Source: Scortum barcoo (lineage: Eukaryota > Chordata > Actinopteri > Centrarchiformes > Terapontidae). Taken from it: 64,000 nt of DNA. The position numbers were made by a program, and so were the translations under genes. Below are positions 11,911-22,576 of the stretch, in pieces (the first letter of the stretch is position 1; each line of letters starts with the position of its first letter). The stretch spans positions 7,105,113 to 7,169,112 of the forward strand of contig CM041531.1 of NCBI GenBank assembly GCA_023238725.1. The letters are read 5' to 3'. The notes beneath the pieces were generated by a model. It was not told the origin of the DNA, ran no database searches, and was given only the letters and a program-made list of their open reading frames with translations.

Positions 11911-12566
11911 CCAAGTGGGCTTCAAAGCCTACCACTGGATCGGAGACCCCTGGGACATCGATGGCCACGCACTGCTGGTGCTCACAGATGACAACCTGAG
12001 AGTGCGAGAAACCGGACTTTCCGAACCCAGCTGGCAGACCGAGCGGGGAAGAAGTTTAAGGATGAGGTTGAAGAAAGGCGGACCAGAAGACTGGGCGAGG
12101 CAGAAGAACAACGGCAAGTGGTCATGATAAGCGGTAATAGGCTGCCGTACTATGCTGTTATGTGCCTGCCGATTGAAGAGTACCCAGGTAAAGAAAAGTC
12201 GCCATACCTGCATACAGAGAAGACATGCTGAAAGCCCTCGAAAGGGGGGTCGACCGAGCCAAAGAGTTCCACCTCAGGAGAGTGGTGATCTGCGTGGACG
12301 GGCTGAGATCCGGCCACATGCAGTGGGAGGAAGCCGAGAAGACAGCTATGGCCTTAGTAAATCTCCACATGCGGATGCCGGGTCTGAAAGGGTCCGTCAA
12401 TGAACTGGTGGTAGTCACATCAGCAAAACAAGACCAAGAACGAAGGCAGAGAGTCCTGGTGGAAGCCCATGGCAGTGAGGAGCGACGAGGCCGAGCCCGG
12501 TCATTACCCCGTACCTGGGAAGTGACGCCCCCCAACAGAGGCAAACACCAGACCATCACCCGGTGA
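11882..12566 (+). pseudogene. Macro-domain-like region inside gag (frame-broken)
   Basis: Three open stretches in different frames (11882-12127, about 12103-12231 and 12207-12566) together cover about 225 codons. They follow the order expected of a macro (ADP-ribose-binding) fold: a GD then strand start (YHWIGDPWDIDGHALLVL) followed by TDDNLRV; a strand, loop and LP segment (VVMISGNRLPYYAVMC); a helix (MLKALERGVDRAKEF); a strand with a glycine loop (VVICVDGLRSGHMQW); a long helix; and a final strand (NELVVVTS). This is pattern recognition, not an alignment, and key ligand residues are not all obvious. I know of no macro domain in a retroviral gag. It could instead be an unrelated alpha/beta insertion. 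Confidence 0.35.
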
Positions 12567-12959
12567 GGAACGAGTGGGGAGAGAACTGCGAGCAGTGGAG
12601 TGGTACGACCCCAGGCCAGAGCTTCCCTCACGATCCCCGAGGCAACATAACCAACCTATGACATGACAGACGAGACAGAACCGACCTCCCAGATGCGGGA
12701 AGAAAGAGTTTATTCCAACTACCGTGAGAGCCACCCCTCGCAGGGACGACGCAGCAGAAGCCTGGGTAGAGCCGACGACTCCGGAGTGAGGGTGTCTGAG
12801 CCATCTACTCCAGGGCCCCTACGTGAGGAATCACCGGTATGCAAGGCAAGCACTCCATGGAAGGTTGATTCGCTGAGCAACCGAGCAAACGTCTCAGAAG
12901 AAGACGACGACCTGCTGTCCACAGCTGAGCAGACAGTTGAGGAGCGTAAAGAGAGCTGA
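12567..12959 (+). pseudogene. Gag linker, low complexity (frame-broken)
   Basis: A hydrophilic stretch rich in Ser, Arg, Pro and Glu, with the open frame at 12663-12959 (GRRSRSLGRADDSGVRV near its middle). It ends in an acidic run (SEEDDDLLSTAEQ). It looks like a disordered linker between the preceding domain and the capsid-like part. No enzyme motif or zinc knuckle is visible. Confidence 0.4.
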
Positions 12960-13030
12960 AGAAGATAGGTCGTCGAAGGGGGGAGAAGAAAGAAATAGAA
13001 ATCCTCGATGTAAGACAAGCATCTGAGAAA

Positions 13031-13862
13031 ATGGCCCGCGACATCAGAGTGGAGCCTGTGAGAACCAGAGATGGACGCCAGGCATATGCTCCAGAAGTTG
13101 GGCAGACGGGGTATGAGATTCCCGAAATATGGATAACCGACCAGAGCGAGAAAAAGACACTAGGAGTAACAGCGACGGCAGGAGAATGGGCAAATGTTCT
13201 TATGATGCCCTTCTACCCCACTCTTACAAGCTGTAAGGAGCTGACCAGTAAGTTCCGTGTGGCGTACATGGGGGTCGCCCATGATGTCTTGCTGAGGAAA
13301 ATGAAGAAAGCCGCCCTAGAGGAAGTCTCGCCGGGTCGGAAGAGAGAATGAGGAAGAAAATCTAGACGACAACGAAGAAGAAAGCTCACCCGTACCCCAG
13401 CTACAGACCAACATGATAAGACTCGACGTGCCGACAGAACCAGTAAAAGTTCCAGCCGATGGGCAAGAGTTCAGAGAATTCAAGAAGATCAAAGCACTAG
13501 TTCGAGCAAAAGGGTCAAATGAAGAGATCAGAGGGTACTTGAAAGAAGTGTGGCACCTCGTCGAAGGAAGCACAGAGTGCGAAGAAGCCAAGAGGCTGTG
13601 GTTAGGTCATGTAACCAGCCAACACATTGATCGGAAAGAACCGGCAAGAAATCACTATGAAAGATTGGTGCTTGAGGATGAAGACGACGAGGATGCCCAC
13701 ATCGCGAGAGCTCGAGCTGGGTTGGACCAAGGCCAGACATTGGCCCAGGTATGGCACAACTTGAAACAGGTAATCGTGCCCAAAAGATATGTAAAGGCCC
13801 TAAGAGCAGTCACAAAGGGACATCGAGGTGAAGGTAGACTTTGTCAAAATGCCTACCAATGA
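13031..13862 (+). pseudogene. Gag capsid-like region (two open frames)
   Basis: Frames 13031-13351 and 13413-13862 encode largely helical sequence of capsid size (about 255 residues together). Landmarks are VTATAGEWANVLMMPFYPTL, then KVPADGQEFREFKKIKALV, SNEEIRGYLKEVWHLVEG and DQGQTLAQVWHNLKQVIV. A capsid is expected here, between the matrix end and protease. The resemblance is only general (helix-rich, no major homology region recognised). The two parts are separated by a frame break near 13345. Confidence 0.45.
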
Positions 13863-14220
13863 AACGACAGTGGTACAGATGGACGCTGCAGTAAAGAGTT
13901 GGGACCTGGAACGCCAATTCTGGGAGGACAAAAGAAAGAAAGAAGTAAAGCAGCAACCTAAAACCACAGAGAAACCAGCTCCAAAGCAGTATTACACAAC
14001 CGCAATACACCAGGCCCCAGGGGAACCCAGTCAGGGGACCCCCAGGCACCTGGGGACAGCAGACAGGAGCTCAAGCAACTCCACCAAAGCCAAAGCCGGC
14101 TGCTGGCCCACGAACAGGAGAGCACCTGCCGGATGAAGAATACCGCAAGTTGACATGCCAGAGCAAAAGAAAGCCCTCCGAGAGGTCCGTCAGGCGACCA
14201 CCGGAGGGCAGAAGAAGTAA
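13828..14220 (+). pseudogene. Gag C-terminal nucleocapsid-like region without zinc knuckle
   Basis: A lysine- and proline-rich stretch follows the capsid-like part (WDLERQFWEDKRKKEVKQQP, then KPAPKQYY). An adjacent frame continues with PKPKPAAGPRTGEHLPDEEY. No C-x2-C-x4-H-x4-C knuckle is present in any frame. Spumaviruses lack such knuckles, whereas most other retroviruses have one or two. Confidence 0.45.
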
Positions 14221-14685
14221 TGGCAACGAAGGCAGGCAGTAGCATGGTCACCCTGGAACATGCCTACTGGGTGGGGGACGACATCTACACCAAAGTCGAT
14301 GAAGAACCCTATTTAGTAGACTCAGGGGCTGAGGTGTCGATGACCCACCCGCAGAAGCCTTGAAACCAAAGGACACCTGAAGGTCCAGTTGGCGAACGGG
14401 ACCCTAGAAGAGATGCCGTTTGGGATATGGAAGAGGATAGTATGGTTAAAAGGACCTTACGATCTCATCACAACAAGGGACTTAAAAGAGTTACAACTGC
14501 CTAAGAAACTACGACGATCGTTGAGACGCCGTTTGGACAAGCTACAAGCCAGAGTGGTGAGACTAGAACCAGCCCAGAGCAAAGCCACACAAACGGAACT
14601 GGTACAAACCAGTAGACGTGACAGAAGACTACAGAACAAAAGATTCAGGAGAGTGATTTCTCTCCCAAAGGCAAAGAAAGGTTGA
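14221..14685 (+). pseudogene. Retroviral aspartic protease region (frame-broken)
   Basis: The retropepsin active-site motif is plain: EEPYLVDSGAEVSMTH, with DSGA encoded at 14319-14330. The frame stops soon after, at about 14363. Frame 14389-14685 continues with ANGTLEEMPFG and LKGPYDLITTRDL, compatible with the flap and C-terminal part, and then a basic linker leads to RT. The protease would cut the Gag and Pol precursors. The break falls just after the catalytic loop, so the enzyme is inactive as written. Confidence 0.75.
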
Positions 14686-15621
14686 AGCAGATTATTGCTC
14701 AGGCCAACGTGGCAAGGTTCAAGAACGACTGTGGAGATCTAGGGGGCAAATACGTCCACACCATCGAGGGAGGAGTGCACCCGCCGGTGCGCCAGTACCC
14801 CTTGAATCCAGGAAGCTGTGGAGGAGATGGACAAGATAGTGAGGGAGCTCAGTGCCCTAGGAATCATTAGGGAAGAGCCAAGCCCCATCACCAACAGCCC
14901 GATTCAAGCAGTAAAGAAACCAGAGTCCGCAGGAGGAGGTTGGAGACCAGTTATCAACTTCAAGGCTCTCAACCGACGAACCATAGCCAACAGAGCTAGC
15001 CTGATAAACCCACAAGGGGCTCTGAAAACTTTGCAGGTCAAGAAGTACAAATCATGCATTGATCTAGCAAATGGGTTCTTCTCCTTGAGACTAGCCAAAC
15101 AGTCCCAAGGAAAGACAGCCTTCACCCACAAAGGAAAAGCCTACGTCTGGCAGCGTCTCCCACAGGGATACAAGAATTCACCCAATGTATTCCAATCAGC
15201 GGTCATGGACGTCCTGAAAGACCTAGGAGCGACCATCTATATCGATGATGTGTTCATCGTGGATGACACAGAAGAAGAACACTTGGAGAAACTGCAAAAG
15301 GTGATAAAGAGACTCACAGAAGCAGGTTTGAAACTCAACTTGAAGAAATGCCAGTTTGGACAATTCGAGGTGACTTATCTAGGCTTTCAAGTAGCTGCAG
15401 ATCTAGGACTGTCAGAAGGCTACAAAGAGAAGCTAGAGCAGATCACCCCGCCAAAGTCTGAAAACGATCTACAGAAGATTTTGGGACTCTGCAATTACGT
15501 TAGAGACCATGTACCACACTACCAAAAATATGCAAAACCGTTGTATGCATGCCTGAAGAAGAAAAAAGAAGACCCTGAAGGTCAGCCTCAAGCTCAATGG
15601 ACTTGGACAGGACAGCAGTGA
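14682..15621 (+). pseudogene. Reverse transcriptase domain
   Basis: The N-terminal part (GGVHPPVRQYPLNPG) is in frame 14682-14870. After one break near 14812 a 267-codon frame (14818-15621) carries the rest of the fingers, palm and thumb. Catalytic residues are present: aspartate in CIDLANGFF (residue 82 of that frame), LPQG at 114-117 and YIDD at 141-144. The thumb segment (LEQITPPKSENDLQKILG, then LCNYVRDHVPHYQKYAKPLY) has the ITPPK...LQ.ILGL...R pattern I associate with spuma-like polymerases. The domain copies the viral RNA into DNA. Confidence 0.9.
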
Positions 15622-16085
15622 GACAGACCAGGAAAACCTGGAAAAACTCAAGAAAGCTATTCAAGAAGCTGGTAGGTTAGAGCCAAGAAGTCTGACCGCC
15701 CGTCTGGTGGCAGAGATAAGTTGCGAAGACGACGATGCCATGGTGAGAGTTAACAACGAAGGAGGAGGAATGGTAACTCTATGGAGCTACACCCTATCAT
15801 CCGTGGAAAAGAAGTACCCCCAAGAAGAAGAAAGAGTTAGCGGTTTTAGCCAGGTATTGGGGAGCCTTGAAAGGAGCTTGCCCAAGGGCAAGGAATCAAA
15901 GTCATCACCCAGAGCCAGGTACATCGATTCCTAAGGAAAAGGAACCATTGAGGGGACCAAAGCCACCAATGCCAGATGGGGAAGATGGGAAGACATCCTG
16001 CTCGATCCGGACCTTGAGTTAGGTCCAACGCTACCAACCACCAAAAAACAACAAACAACAGAGGTAACTCAAGAAGAACCGTACG
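15622..16085 (+). pseudogene. Pol connection region between RT and RNase H (frame-broken)
   Basis: Coding signal is spread over several short frames. Frame 15707-15934 holds EISCEDDDAMVRVNNEGGGM and a serine-rich end, and an adjacent frame continues towards RNase H. Retroviral polymerases carry a connection subdomain here. No catalytic motif is expected or seen. Confidence 0.5.
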
Positions 16086-16086
16086 A

Positions 16087-16400
16087 GTGGGTATGCTGTA
16101 CACCGACGGCTCAAAGAAAGGACTAGACAACACCGCCTATTGGGGCTATATTCTCAAACAAAATGAGAAGGAAAAACATCGACAGAAAGGACGTGTTCCA
16201 GGCAGTGCCCAAGTAGGAGAAGTAACTGCAATTCTAGAAGGCCTTCTAGAGTTGGGAAAGCGTAAAGTGAAAAGAGCAAGAAAGCAATAATAATAACAGA
16301 CAGTCATTACTGTGCACAAGCCCTTAAAGAAGATCTGACCATTTGGGAAGAAAATGGGTTTGAAGGGGCGAAAGGAAAGGCAGTAGCTCATCAAGACCTA
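16087..16400 (+). pseudogene. RNase H domain of Pol (two frames)
   Basis: Frame 16087-16290 begins GMLYTDGSKKGLDN with the first catalytic aspartate, and has QVGEVTAILEGLLEL with the catalytic glutamate. The third acidic site (ITDSHYCAQAL) lies at about 16293-16325 in the next frame, so a break near 16280 separates them. The enzyme degrades the RNA strand of the RNA:DNA hybrid. Order and spacing fit a retroviral RNase H. Confidence 0.8.
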
Positions 16401-17504
16401 TGGAAGAAAATAGCCGAGCTGAGGCTAACCATGAATCTGGACGTGTGGTGCACCAGAAGGCACACGGCAAGGAGGGAGCACATTGCACATTGGCGCGTGG
16501 AAACGATGAAGTGGACCGCTATGTGCAACAGAGAAGAATTGTCTTTGTCGGAATCGAGAAATGGGACAAGACACCTAAGGGAAAGGTGGTCCCGAAGGAG
16601 TCCGTGGAGGAAGTGGTGCAGGCCGTACATGAAGCGCTGGGCCATGCAGGCACCATGCCCACACGGAAGGAGTTGGAGAAGCAGCAACTTTGGGTTCCTG
16701 GAGACCAGGTCCGCCGCATTCTCAGAGACTGTGAAGTATGTGGTCGATACGACGCAGGGCGACGAGGACAGCGGGTGGAAGGTCTCACAATAAAGAGTAC
16801 TGTTCCTTGGGGATCAGTATGCATGGACGTGGCCGGCCCTATGGGGGTGACGGGAAAGAAAGGTGAAAAGTACCTATTGGTGCTTGTGGACTCTATGTCG
16901 GGGTATGTGGTGATCAAGCCAGTCAGAAAAGCGAACGGCAGCAGCGTGGTTGGCATGCTGGAGCAAGTGTGTCAGAGCCTGGGGGTGCCTAAAGAGCTGA
17001 GAACAGACAATGGTACGCACTTCCGTCAACGCTCAAGTGGACCAATGGTGTCAACAGAATGGGGTAATCAGGATCTACTCACCCCCCTACACACCGCAAG
17101 CCAACGGAGTGGTGGAACGAACCATTGGCCTAGTCAAGAACTGGATTGGGAAGAATGCCAACACCAAAGAATGGAGCACCAAGGCCCTAGAGGTTGGACG
17201 AGCTCTGAATGACAGGTATCGAGTAGATAGATCCTCCCCTTCGGAAGAGCTAAATCAACGCCCATTTACGTCACAGGAAGTGGGGCGGAACGAAGGAGAC
17301 AAAAAGAAGATCCCGGGACTCAAAGTCCCATTTTACGTCGGACAGAGAGTCTGGGTAAAAGCTCGGATCATCCAACCAACACAGCAGTCAAAGCTAAGTA
17401 CGAGAACCTCAGACATAGTAGAGAAGATATTAGACAGTAACACAGTGTTACTAAAGAAGAAGGGAATCCAAGGGGTTGCACAGCTCAAGCCAATTCCAAG
17501 CTAG
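16400..17504 (+). pseudogene. Integrase (zinc domain, DDE core, C-terminal domain), one frame break
   Basis: Frame 16400-17212 carries the HHCC zinc domain (His 77 and 82, Cys 111 and 114 of that frame). It also has the first two core aspartates (CMDVAGPMG at 143; RTDNGTHF at 203). The core glutamate (ANGVVERTIG) lies in frame 17010-17504, and the distance across the break near 17027 fits the DD-35-E spacing. The C-terminal part (FYVGQRVWVKARI ... KGIQGVAQLKPI) resembles the SH3-like DNA-binding domain. It ends with a stop at 17502-17504, which is the end of pol. The integrase family fits a 4-bp duplication. Confidence 0.9.
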
Positions 17505-17524
17505 AAGTAATCTAGGAACCAAGA

Positions 17525-18327
17525 ATGGCCAGCAACACACCAGAAGTACCGCCCTATGTCAGGCTGGCCACTGTATATACGGGGTGGTTGCCCTAAGAAG
17601 AACGACATCGGGCCTCTGGGCAGGCAGGGGACTGAGGAAATTGGATTGTGCCAAAAGAGGGTTCCTGTCAGATGAGAAGGAGGTGATTCAGTGGAAGGAG
17701 GTGAAGAACACGTGCGTGGTCTGCTCAAGACCATCCACGCTGACGGTCCAGAGTGGGAAGGACCAGGGAGTGAAAAGCCGCTCAAAGCTGACGGGGCCAA
17801 GAGTGAGCTCAAAGATTTACACTACAAACCGGTAAAGGTTATGGATGCCTACGTCTGTGGCATCTGCCGAATAACCTGCCTGCCTAGGCTCGTCATCTTG
17901 ACCCAGTGGGACCCTACGGGGGACAAGACTGGAGCCGGCAGAATGCACCTGCCAATGGGATGGTGGGTTCATCCACTACTGCAACAGCTGCACCCTCCAG
18001 GCGAGGAGTGGACGGTTAATGCAAGTGGGAAGTGCAAAAGGATGGCAAGTAAGGAGATACATAGACCCCCTCAGAGCCTTTAACCCAACCCCGAAGAAGA
18101 TGGATGGGCGCCGGTGCCAGTTGCAACAGCAACACCGCCGCCAAGATCAACACACAACGACCCATCTGCGCCACCGCTCTACCCGACCAGCGGCTGCAGC
18201 CGAGTCAGCAGACACAAACACCTGCGCTGAGGGTAGGCGGAAGAAGAAAGACGTGCCCTGGAAGAAGCAATCCATCATGGATGGCCGTATGATCCAAGCT
18301 ATGGACAAATGGCCAGCCCACCACTAG
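17525..18327 (+). pseudogene. Accessory region A: unknown protein with a zinc-ribbon-like motif (frame-broken)
   Basis: An ATG at 17525 lies just after the integrase stop (MASNTPEVPPYVRLATVYTG), and the frame then breaks repeatedly. Frame 17691-18083 has YVCGICRITC (first C-x2-C at 17856-17867). A second pair (C-x2-C at 17980-17991, HYCNSC) lies in the next frame, with tryptophans just before it, so a four-cysteine zinc ribbon may be split by a break near 17970. The following part (18019-18327) is Gln/Arg/Ala-rich and basic. No family is recognised. Spumaviruses have no gene between pol and env, so this is unusual for a spuma-like element. Confidence 0.4.
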
Positions 18328-18940
18328 CCACATGCCAGGTACCATTGGTGGTAAGGGTGTTCCGGGACCCGGCATCGCCAGGCTACACATCAGGGATGGA
18401 GGAACTACCGGATGACATCAGGGAATTGGCTCAAGTTGAGGGCTGGGAAGGACCCTGGGAACTCACCACCTGGGGGAGACTGATCGGGGAGGTGATCAGC
18501 AGGACTGATATTCCGCTAGAAGACTTACCCGACGTCCCTCGGGAAGAAGGAGCCAGAGGTACCAACTTGTATTATTATACCACCGGCATAGACGCCTGGG
18601 GACACCGGGAGCCAAAGCCAAACTGAAGAAGGCCGAGTGCTACGTCACGCCAGAAGGATGGGTGAGAAATGGAGTGACGCAGATTCCAGGATCGGTGGCC
18701 AGCAGAATAGACACGCCCATAAGGCCAGACCAAACGAAGAGGGTAAGAATAACCGCCCAGATGGTCGCAGTGCCTTTCAAGGGAGTGTATTCGGTTGGAG
18801 CAGACGTTCGAGGTGGTGGACGAAGGCTCCAGGCCAGTGAGCCCTGCACCTGCAGCAGAAGAAGAAACATCAGCAAACCGATTTAGGTTGTGGATTCGCC
18901 AACGCTGGGAAGCTAGGAAGAGCTCTCAGAGGCAGTAAGA
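18309..18940 (+). pseudogene. Accessory region B: unknown protein (frame-broken)
   Basis: Frame 18309-18626 has an ATG and reads MASPPLATCQVPLVVRVFRD, then an acidic stretch with WEGPWELTTWGRLIGEVI. It is continued in an adjacent frame by ECYVTPEGWVRNGVTQIP and RVRITAQMVAVPFKGVYS. A third frame ends with RLWIRQRWEARKSSQRQ and a stop near 18938. Alternating hydrophobic residues suggest a beta-rich fold. I do not recognise it. The dUTPase idea was checked and dropped because the required motifs are absent. Confidence 0.35.
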
Positions 18941-18970
18941 GAGTGAAGAGGGAACGACTGACTTTCATCA

Positions 18971-19918
18971 ATGGCAGGACAACAAAAAGACTTAATGCAT
19001 CTTGACAAAAGGAAAGTAGCAATTGACAAATATACTACAAATTGGCCAGGAAATCCCCCATACTTAGCAACCACCCACCGACAGAATTCAACTAGATTGG
19101 CCCAAGAAAGACTATGCGGGACCCTACTGGGCCTCCGGGAGGTATTTCTGCAGCAATGAAGAATACATGCGCAAAATAGAGCCTAACGCCTCATTAACCC
19201 AGACGAGATCCCAGTTTATCAGTGAAGAAAACCTGCAATGGTACCGATACCCAAGGGTACGAAGAAGTAAGTGCCCTATACCAAAATGCCCTAAGCTCAG
19301 CGCCCTGGATATTGAACACTGTGTATGTACAAATAAAAGGGAAGAGATTCAGGCTGAGATGGGGACCCAATTACGCAGACCCTTGGCAGGGGATCTATGT
19401 GGAAATTGACCTAGGACCGTACCGAATCTGGAGCAACAGCGCTTATATGGCCTCGCAGTTAGTACAGGCAGAAAAAGGAGTCTGGAGCTGTGTGGTTGAG
19501 AATCAACATCTGAGGCTGAGAGCGATGGAGGAGGACTACAACAAACTGCCTCTACCACCGGTACCGGACTTGGCGTACATGACCCGCCGAGCGATGGGGT
19601 TCCGGCAGGACTCCGAAGCAAAAAGGATGGAACTCAGAATAGAGCCCGAAAAGGGAGCACCAAGTGACTGCACAGCCCCTATATGAGCAAATAACCCAAT
19701 CAAGAGGTGGGGGAGACAAGTGGGAGAAAGCCTACCTAGGGCTTCAGAGCGGCCGTACCCCAGCCGAAGGACCCCTACCGAAACCCGACTATCATCTGAT
19801 TACAGCATGGAAATGGGTGTGGAGAGGGCTGGACCAAAGGATTAAGTTCCGGTCACCAATTCATAAAGCGCTGCTCAAAGGAAAGATCACCAGATCAGAA
19901 GACGGGTCCTATACATAG
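18971..19918 (+). pseudogene. Accessory region C: unknown protein ahead of env (frame-broken)
   Basis: Frames 18971-19159, 19222-19686 (154 codons) and 19664-19918 overlap or adjoin. The middle frame reads SALYQNALSSAPWILNTVY, then RLRWGPNYADPWQGIYVEID and GPYRIWSNSAYMASQLVQ. It has a clear globular, tryptophan- and tyrosine-rich character. The last frame has ITAWKWVWRGLDQRIKF. No family is recognised. It could be one accessory protein of about 300 residues or a long N-terminal extension of env. Confidence 0.35.
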
Positions 19919-20340
19919 GACCACCACCACTAGTCTCTTACCTAAGGGGAACAAAGAGAAGGACCATACTGCTGCAAGGAGTGGAAGCGGTGCAGAGAAA
20001 AAATAATTTGGTCATACACGGAGGAAAAGGGATGGAGATTCCGCTCCTGCCCCGAAGCAGTAGAAGAGAGACAAGACGCATCAGCCCCCCAGACTTAGAA
20101 GAATTTGAATCGACTGACACTGATGAAGAGCGACGACGACTTTGGAACCGACGATGGACTAAGCGAACAATCTTCTGCATGTGTATAACAGCAAAGGCCG
20201 CTAGCAGTGATAATGGGATTGATAGTAGTTTTGATCATCCTGTACCACTACGGGAGTCACCCCTGGGCCCTAACCCATACCAGGGTCCAGTATGGCACCA
20301 CCAAAACCGTACAAGCAAGCTTGCTGGATGGTAGAACCAA
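19919..20340 (+). pseudogene. Env leader region (signal/anchor), frame-broken
   Basis: Frame 19981-20334 carries an acidic segment followed by basic residues with two tryptophans (RRRLWNRRWTKR). A hydrophobic stretch of about 17 residues (LAVIMGLIVVLIILYHY) is encoded at 20201-20250 in the neighbouring frame, so one break lies between them. A cytoplasmic N-terminus with a tryptophan pair followed by a signal/anchor is the layout of spumavirus Env leader peptides, which contact Gag. That comparison is inference. Confidence 0.4.
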
Positions 20341-21953
20341 GAAACATCTTTATGGTATGGGATAAGAACCACACCACGAACCTGACGGTGAATCAGACTT
20401 CAGAGGAATGGTGGGTCACCTTCAATGAAACTGAAGAAAGTCATAACCTAACTAAAGGAAAGAACCTGACGAAAGGATCAGAGGTCCTAATGGACGTGGA
20501 AGTCACCAAAGAAGGATTCCTAGTAAGGACGCTCCAGATGAAAGAAAAGAAGGCTTTGAACACAAGCTGCACTTGGATACATCCAGAACCAGGAACACCA
20601 GGATGGTACTGCTCATGGGGATGCAGACCATTGCCTGGGTTTCAGAATCATGGATATTGGGAAAAGGAAGTGATATTCCCAGCACCACAACGCAATGACA
20701 CCTGCGTGACAGCCCTGCCAAAGGTGGGACTTTTGGGGGCATTACAACCTCGAATGTGCTTGAACACAAGAGAACGAAATACCAGAAGACCTCTAATGAA
20801 GATACCGAAGACCCACAACGGGACCCAGAGCATCGAAAACTCCACTGGTTGTTCAACCCCAACAACAGAGTACACCTCTACCCCAACACCAGGTACAATG
20901 TCACCCATCGCCACCCCGCCACCGGAATCTACCTTGAAGTTGGTAGACCCAGATTTTCAACCCCAAGCAAAGTAAGTACCTAGAGCGCCTTAAAAATATC
21001 ACCAAAGATTGTGTGATGAAACAGCTCACGGCCTTGGCTCCATGCTTTTGGAACGTGAATGGTGACTGTAAATTCCAGAACTTTATGGTAGTCACGCAAG
21101 CCACAAAACCATGGTTTTATGCCCACAAAAACAGCTACGGCACGACACCCAACGCGTACCACGAAACCTGGCTGAATGACACCCTGCCTTTGGGACGTGG
21201 ATCGTCTCACTACAACACTTCAAAGGAATGTTTCCAGCGGGATACAAATGGACGGGATTGGGCCTACAAGGGCCCTACAGGACTGAAATGTATGTCCAAA
21301 AGCTTCCAACACCAGAAGAATTGATGACAGCTCCTGCAGGAGACTTCCAGAAGATTGACAGGTGTGTGGCTGAACAGCTGTTTATCAACCTCAATGGTAC
21401 AACTTTCGTGAATGACGGAAAATCCCCAAGATGCCCCATCACACAGATTCAAACCAAGGGATGGGGTGAGTGGATCTATGACTGCACTGAAGTACGTCGA
21501 AATCAAACCATCAAAGGGGTGCTACAAGCCTGGAAAGAAGGGTATGAGAGGAAACGATGAAATAACCTGGTGGGGGTTAGAAGAAGAGAAGAAGTGCAAG
21601 AGTGGGTAATTCCATGCCTGTCAAACAGCAGCAATTACTGGGTTAAGTATCAGTACATAGCCACAGTATATGCCAAGGACCGAGACATATGGCCAGGAGT
21701 GTGGGATGGACCTGAACCCTTCGTCAGTCCAAGGCCTTGGAGCATGACATGTGACCAAGCCAACACCACCTGCACCATCGGCCTGGCGCGACAGCACTGT
21801 AAAGACGTTCCTGGTTGGCTAGACCACTGTCAAGCACACTACGGTGAAGAGTATGAGAGACCTATGGGCATCAAGTGGTATGGAAGAAGCTGAACGGAAA
21901 GTGGAGAAGGTCATTCCCTCCTGGGGTTGGCTGTGCTAAAGCTATCCTAGGGC
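20292..21953 (+). pseudogene. Env surface-subunit region (frame-broken)
   Basis: Open frames 20292-20975 (227 codons), 21013-21324, 21228-21560 and 21570-21893 follow each other. They are rich in N-glycosylation sequons (for example NHTTNLTVNQT) and in Cys/Trp pairs (GWYCSWGCRPL), as expected of an extracellular glycoprotein. A basic run (YERKR) at about 21543-21557 could be a cleavage site but stands at the end of a frame. At least four frame breaks interrupt the region. Sequence similarity to a named Env family is not evident. Confidence 0.6.
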
Positions 21954-22481
21954 ATGGAATGTCACAAATGGAAAGAAGTGAAAGGGAAAATTGTGCCATT
22001 TGTTGCAGACCCAAAGATCATCCTGGCAGAAGGACATGCTTTCAGGAAAAGTCTGTGTGAAGGAAAGGAGATCAACGGCTTCGAATGGCTGGGGCCAAAC
22101 CGAATCTACAACAACGGTACCTGCCATTCACCAGAAGAGAACTGGATGCGCTGTGGCACTGGTAGACAAGAGCATGAGTGCACTTGGTTAGAAAGAGCAG
22201 AAATAGCCATTGGAGGAACCATCACCACTGTGCTGGAAGAAACGGTGGGGGTAATAGAAGAAGGATTTGGAGTCGTTACAGGATGGATAGGTGACCTTTT
22301 CGCCAAACTTTGGCCTTATTTGTTAATGATTGTGGGACTCATCATCACGGGAGCAATTGGCATCGCTCTGGTGAAAGGAGGAGTCAGAATGGCCCTACGT
22401 CCGTGTGGGAGGAGCAAGCCAGCGCAAGAGGAAGATGAAAGACCCCTCCTCCGGAAAGGGGAGGCGCGACGCAACTTATAA
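21954..22481 (+). CDS. Env transmembrane-subunit C-terminal part
   Basis: This 175-codon frame has several cysteines and one NGT sequon in its first half. A glycine/valine-rich amphipathic stretch follows (IAIGGTITTVLEETVGVI), then a membrane segment at about residues 119-140 (LWPYLLMIVGLIITGAIGIA). A cytoplasmic tail of about 35 residues (CGRSKPAQEEDERPLL) ends at the TAA at 22479-22481. No CX6CC or immunosuppressive-type motif of gamma-type Env is visible. The frame is a continuation of broken env, since its first Met is internal. Confidence 0.6.
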   Translation: MECHKWKEVKGKIVPFVADPKIILAEGHAFRKSLCEGKEINGFEWLGPNRIYNNGTCHSPEENWMRCGTGRQEHECTWLERAEIAIGGTITTVLEETVGVIEEGFGVVTGWIGDLFAKLWPYLLMIVGLIITGAIGIALVKGGVRMALRPCGRSKPAQEEDERPLLRKGEARRNL

Positions 22482-22576
22482 GAACTTAGGTCCCGGCACG
22501 CCCTGGCCACTTCGGTAAACCAATCTCGGGAAAAAGCATAGCAGGCAAAACGTAGGGAAACTGAACCTTCAAGAAA

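Noticed and set aside
18640..18830. dUTPase in accessory region B
   Set aside because: The stretch RIDTPIRPDQTKRVRIT first suggested it, but the conserved dUTPase motifs are not present.
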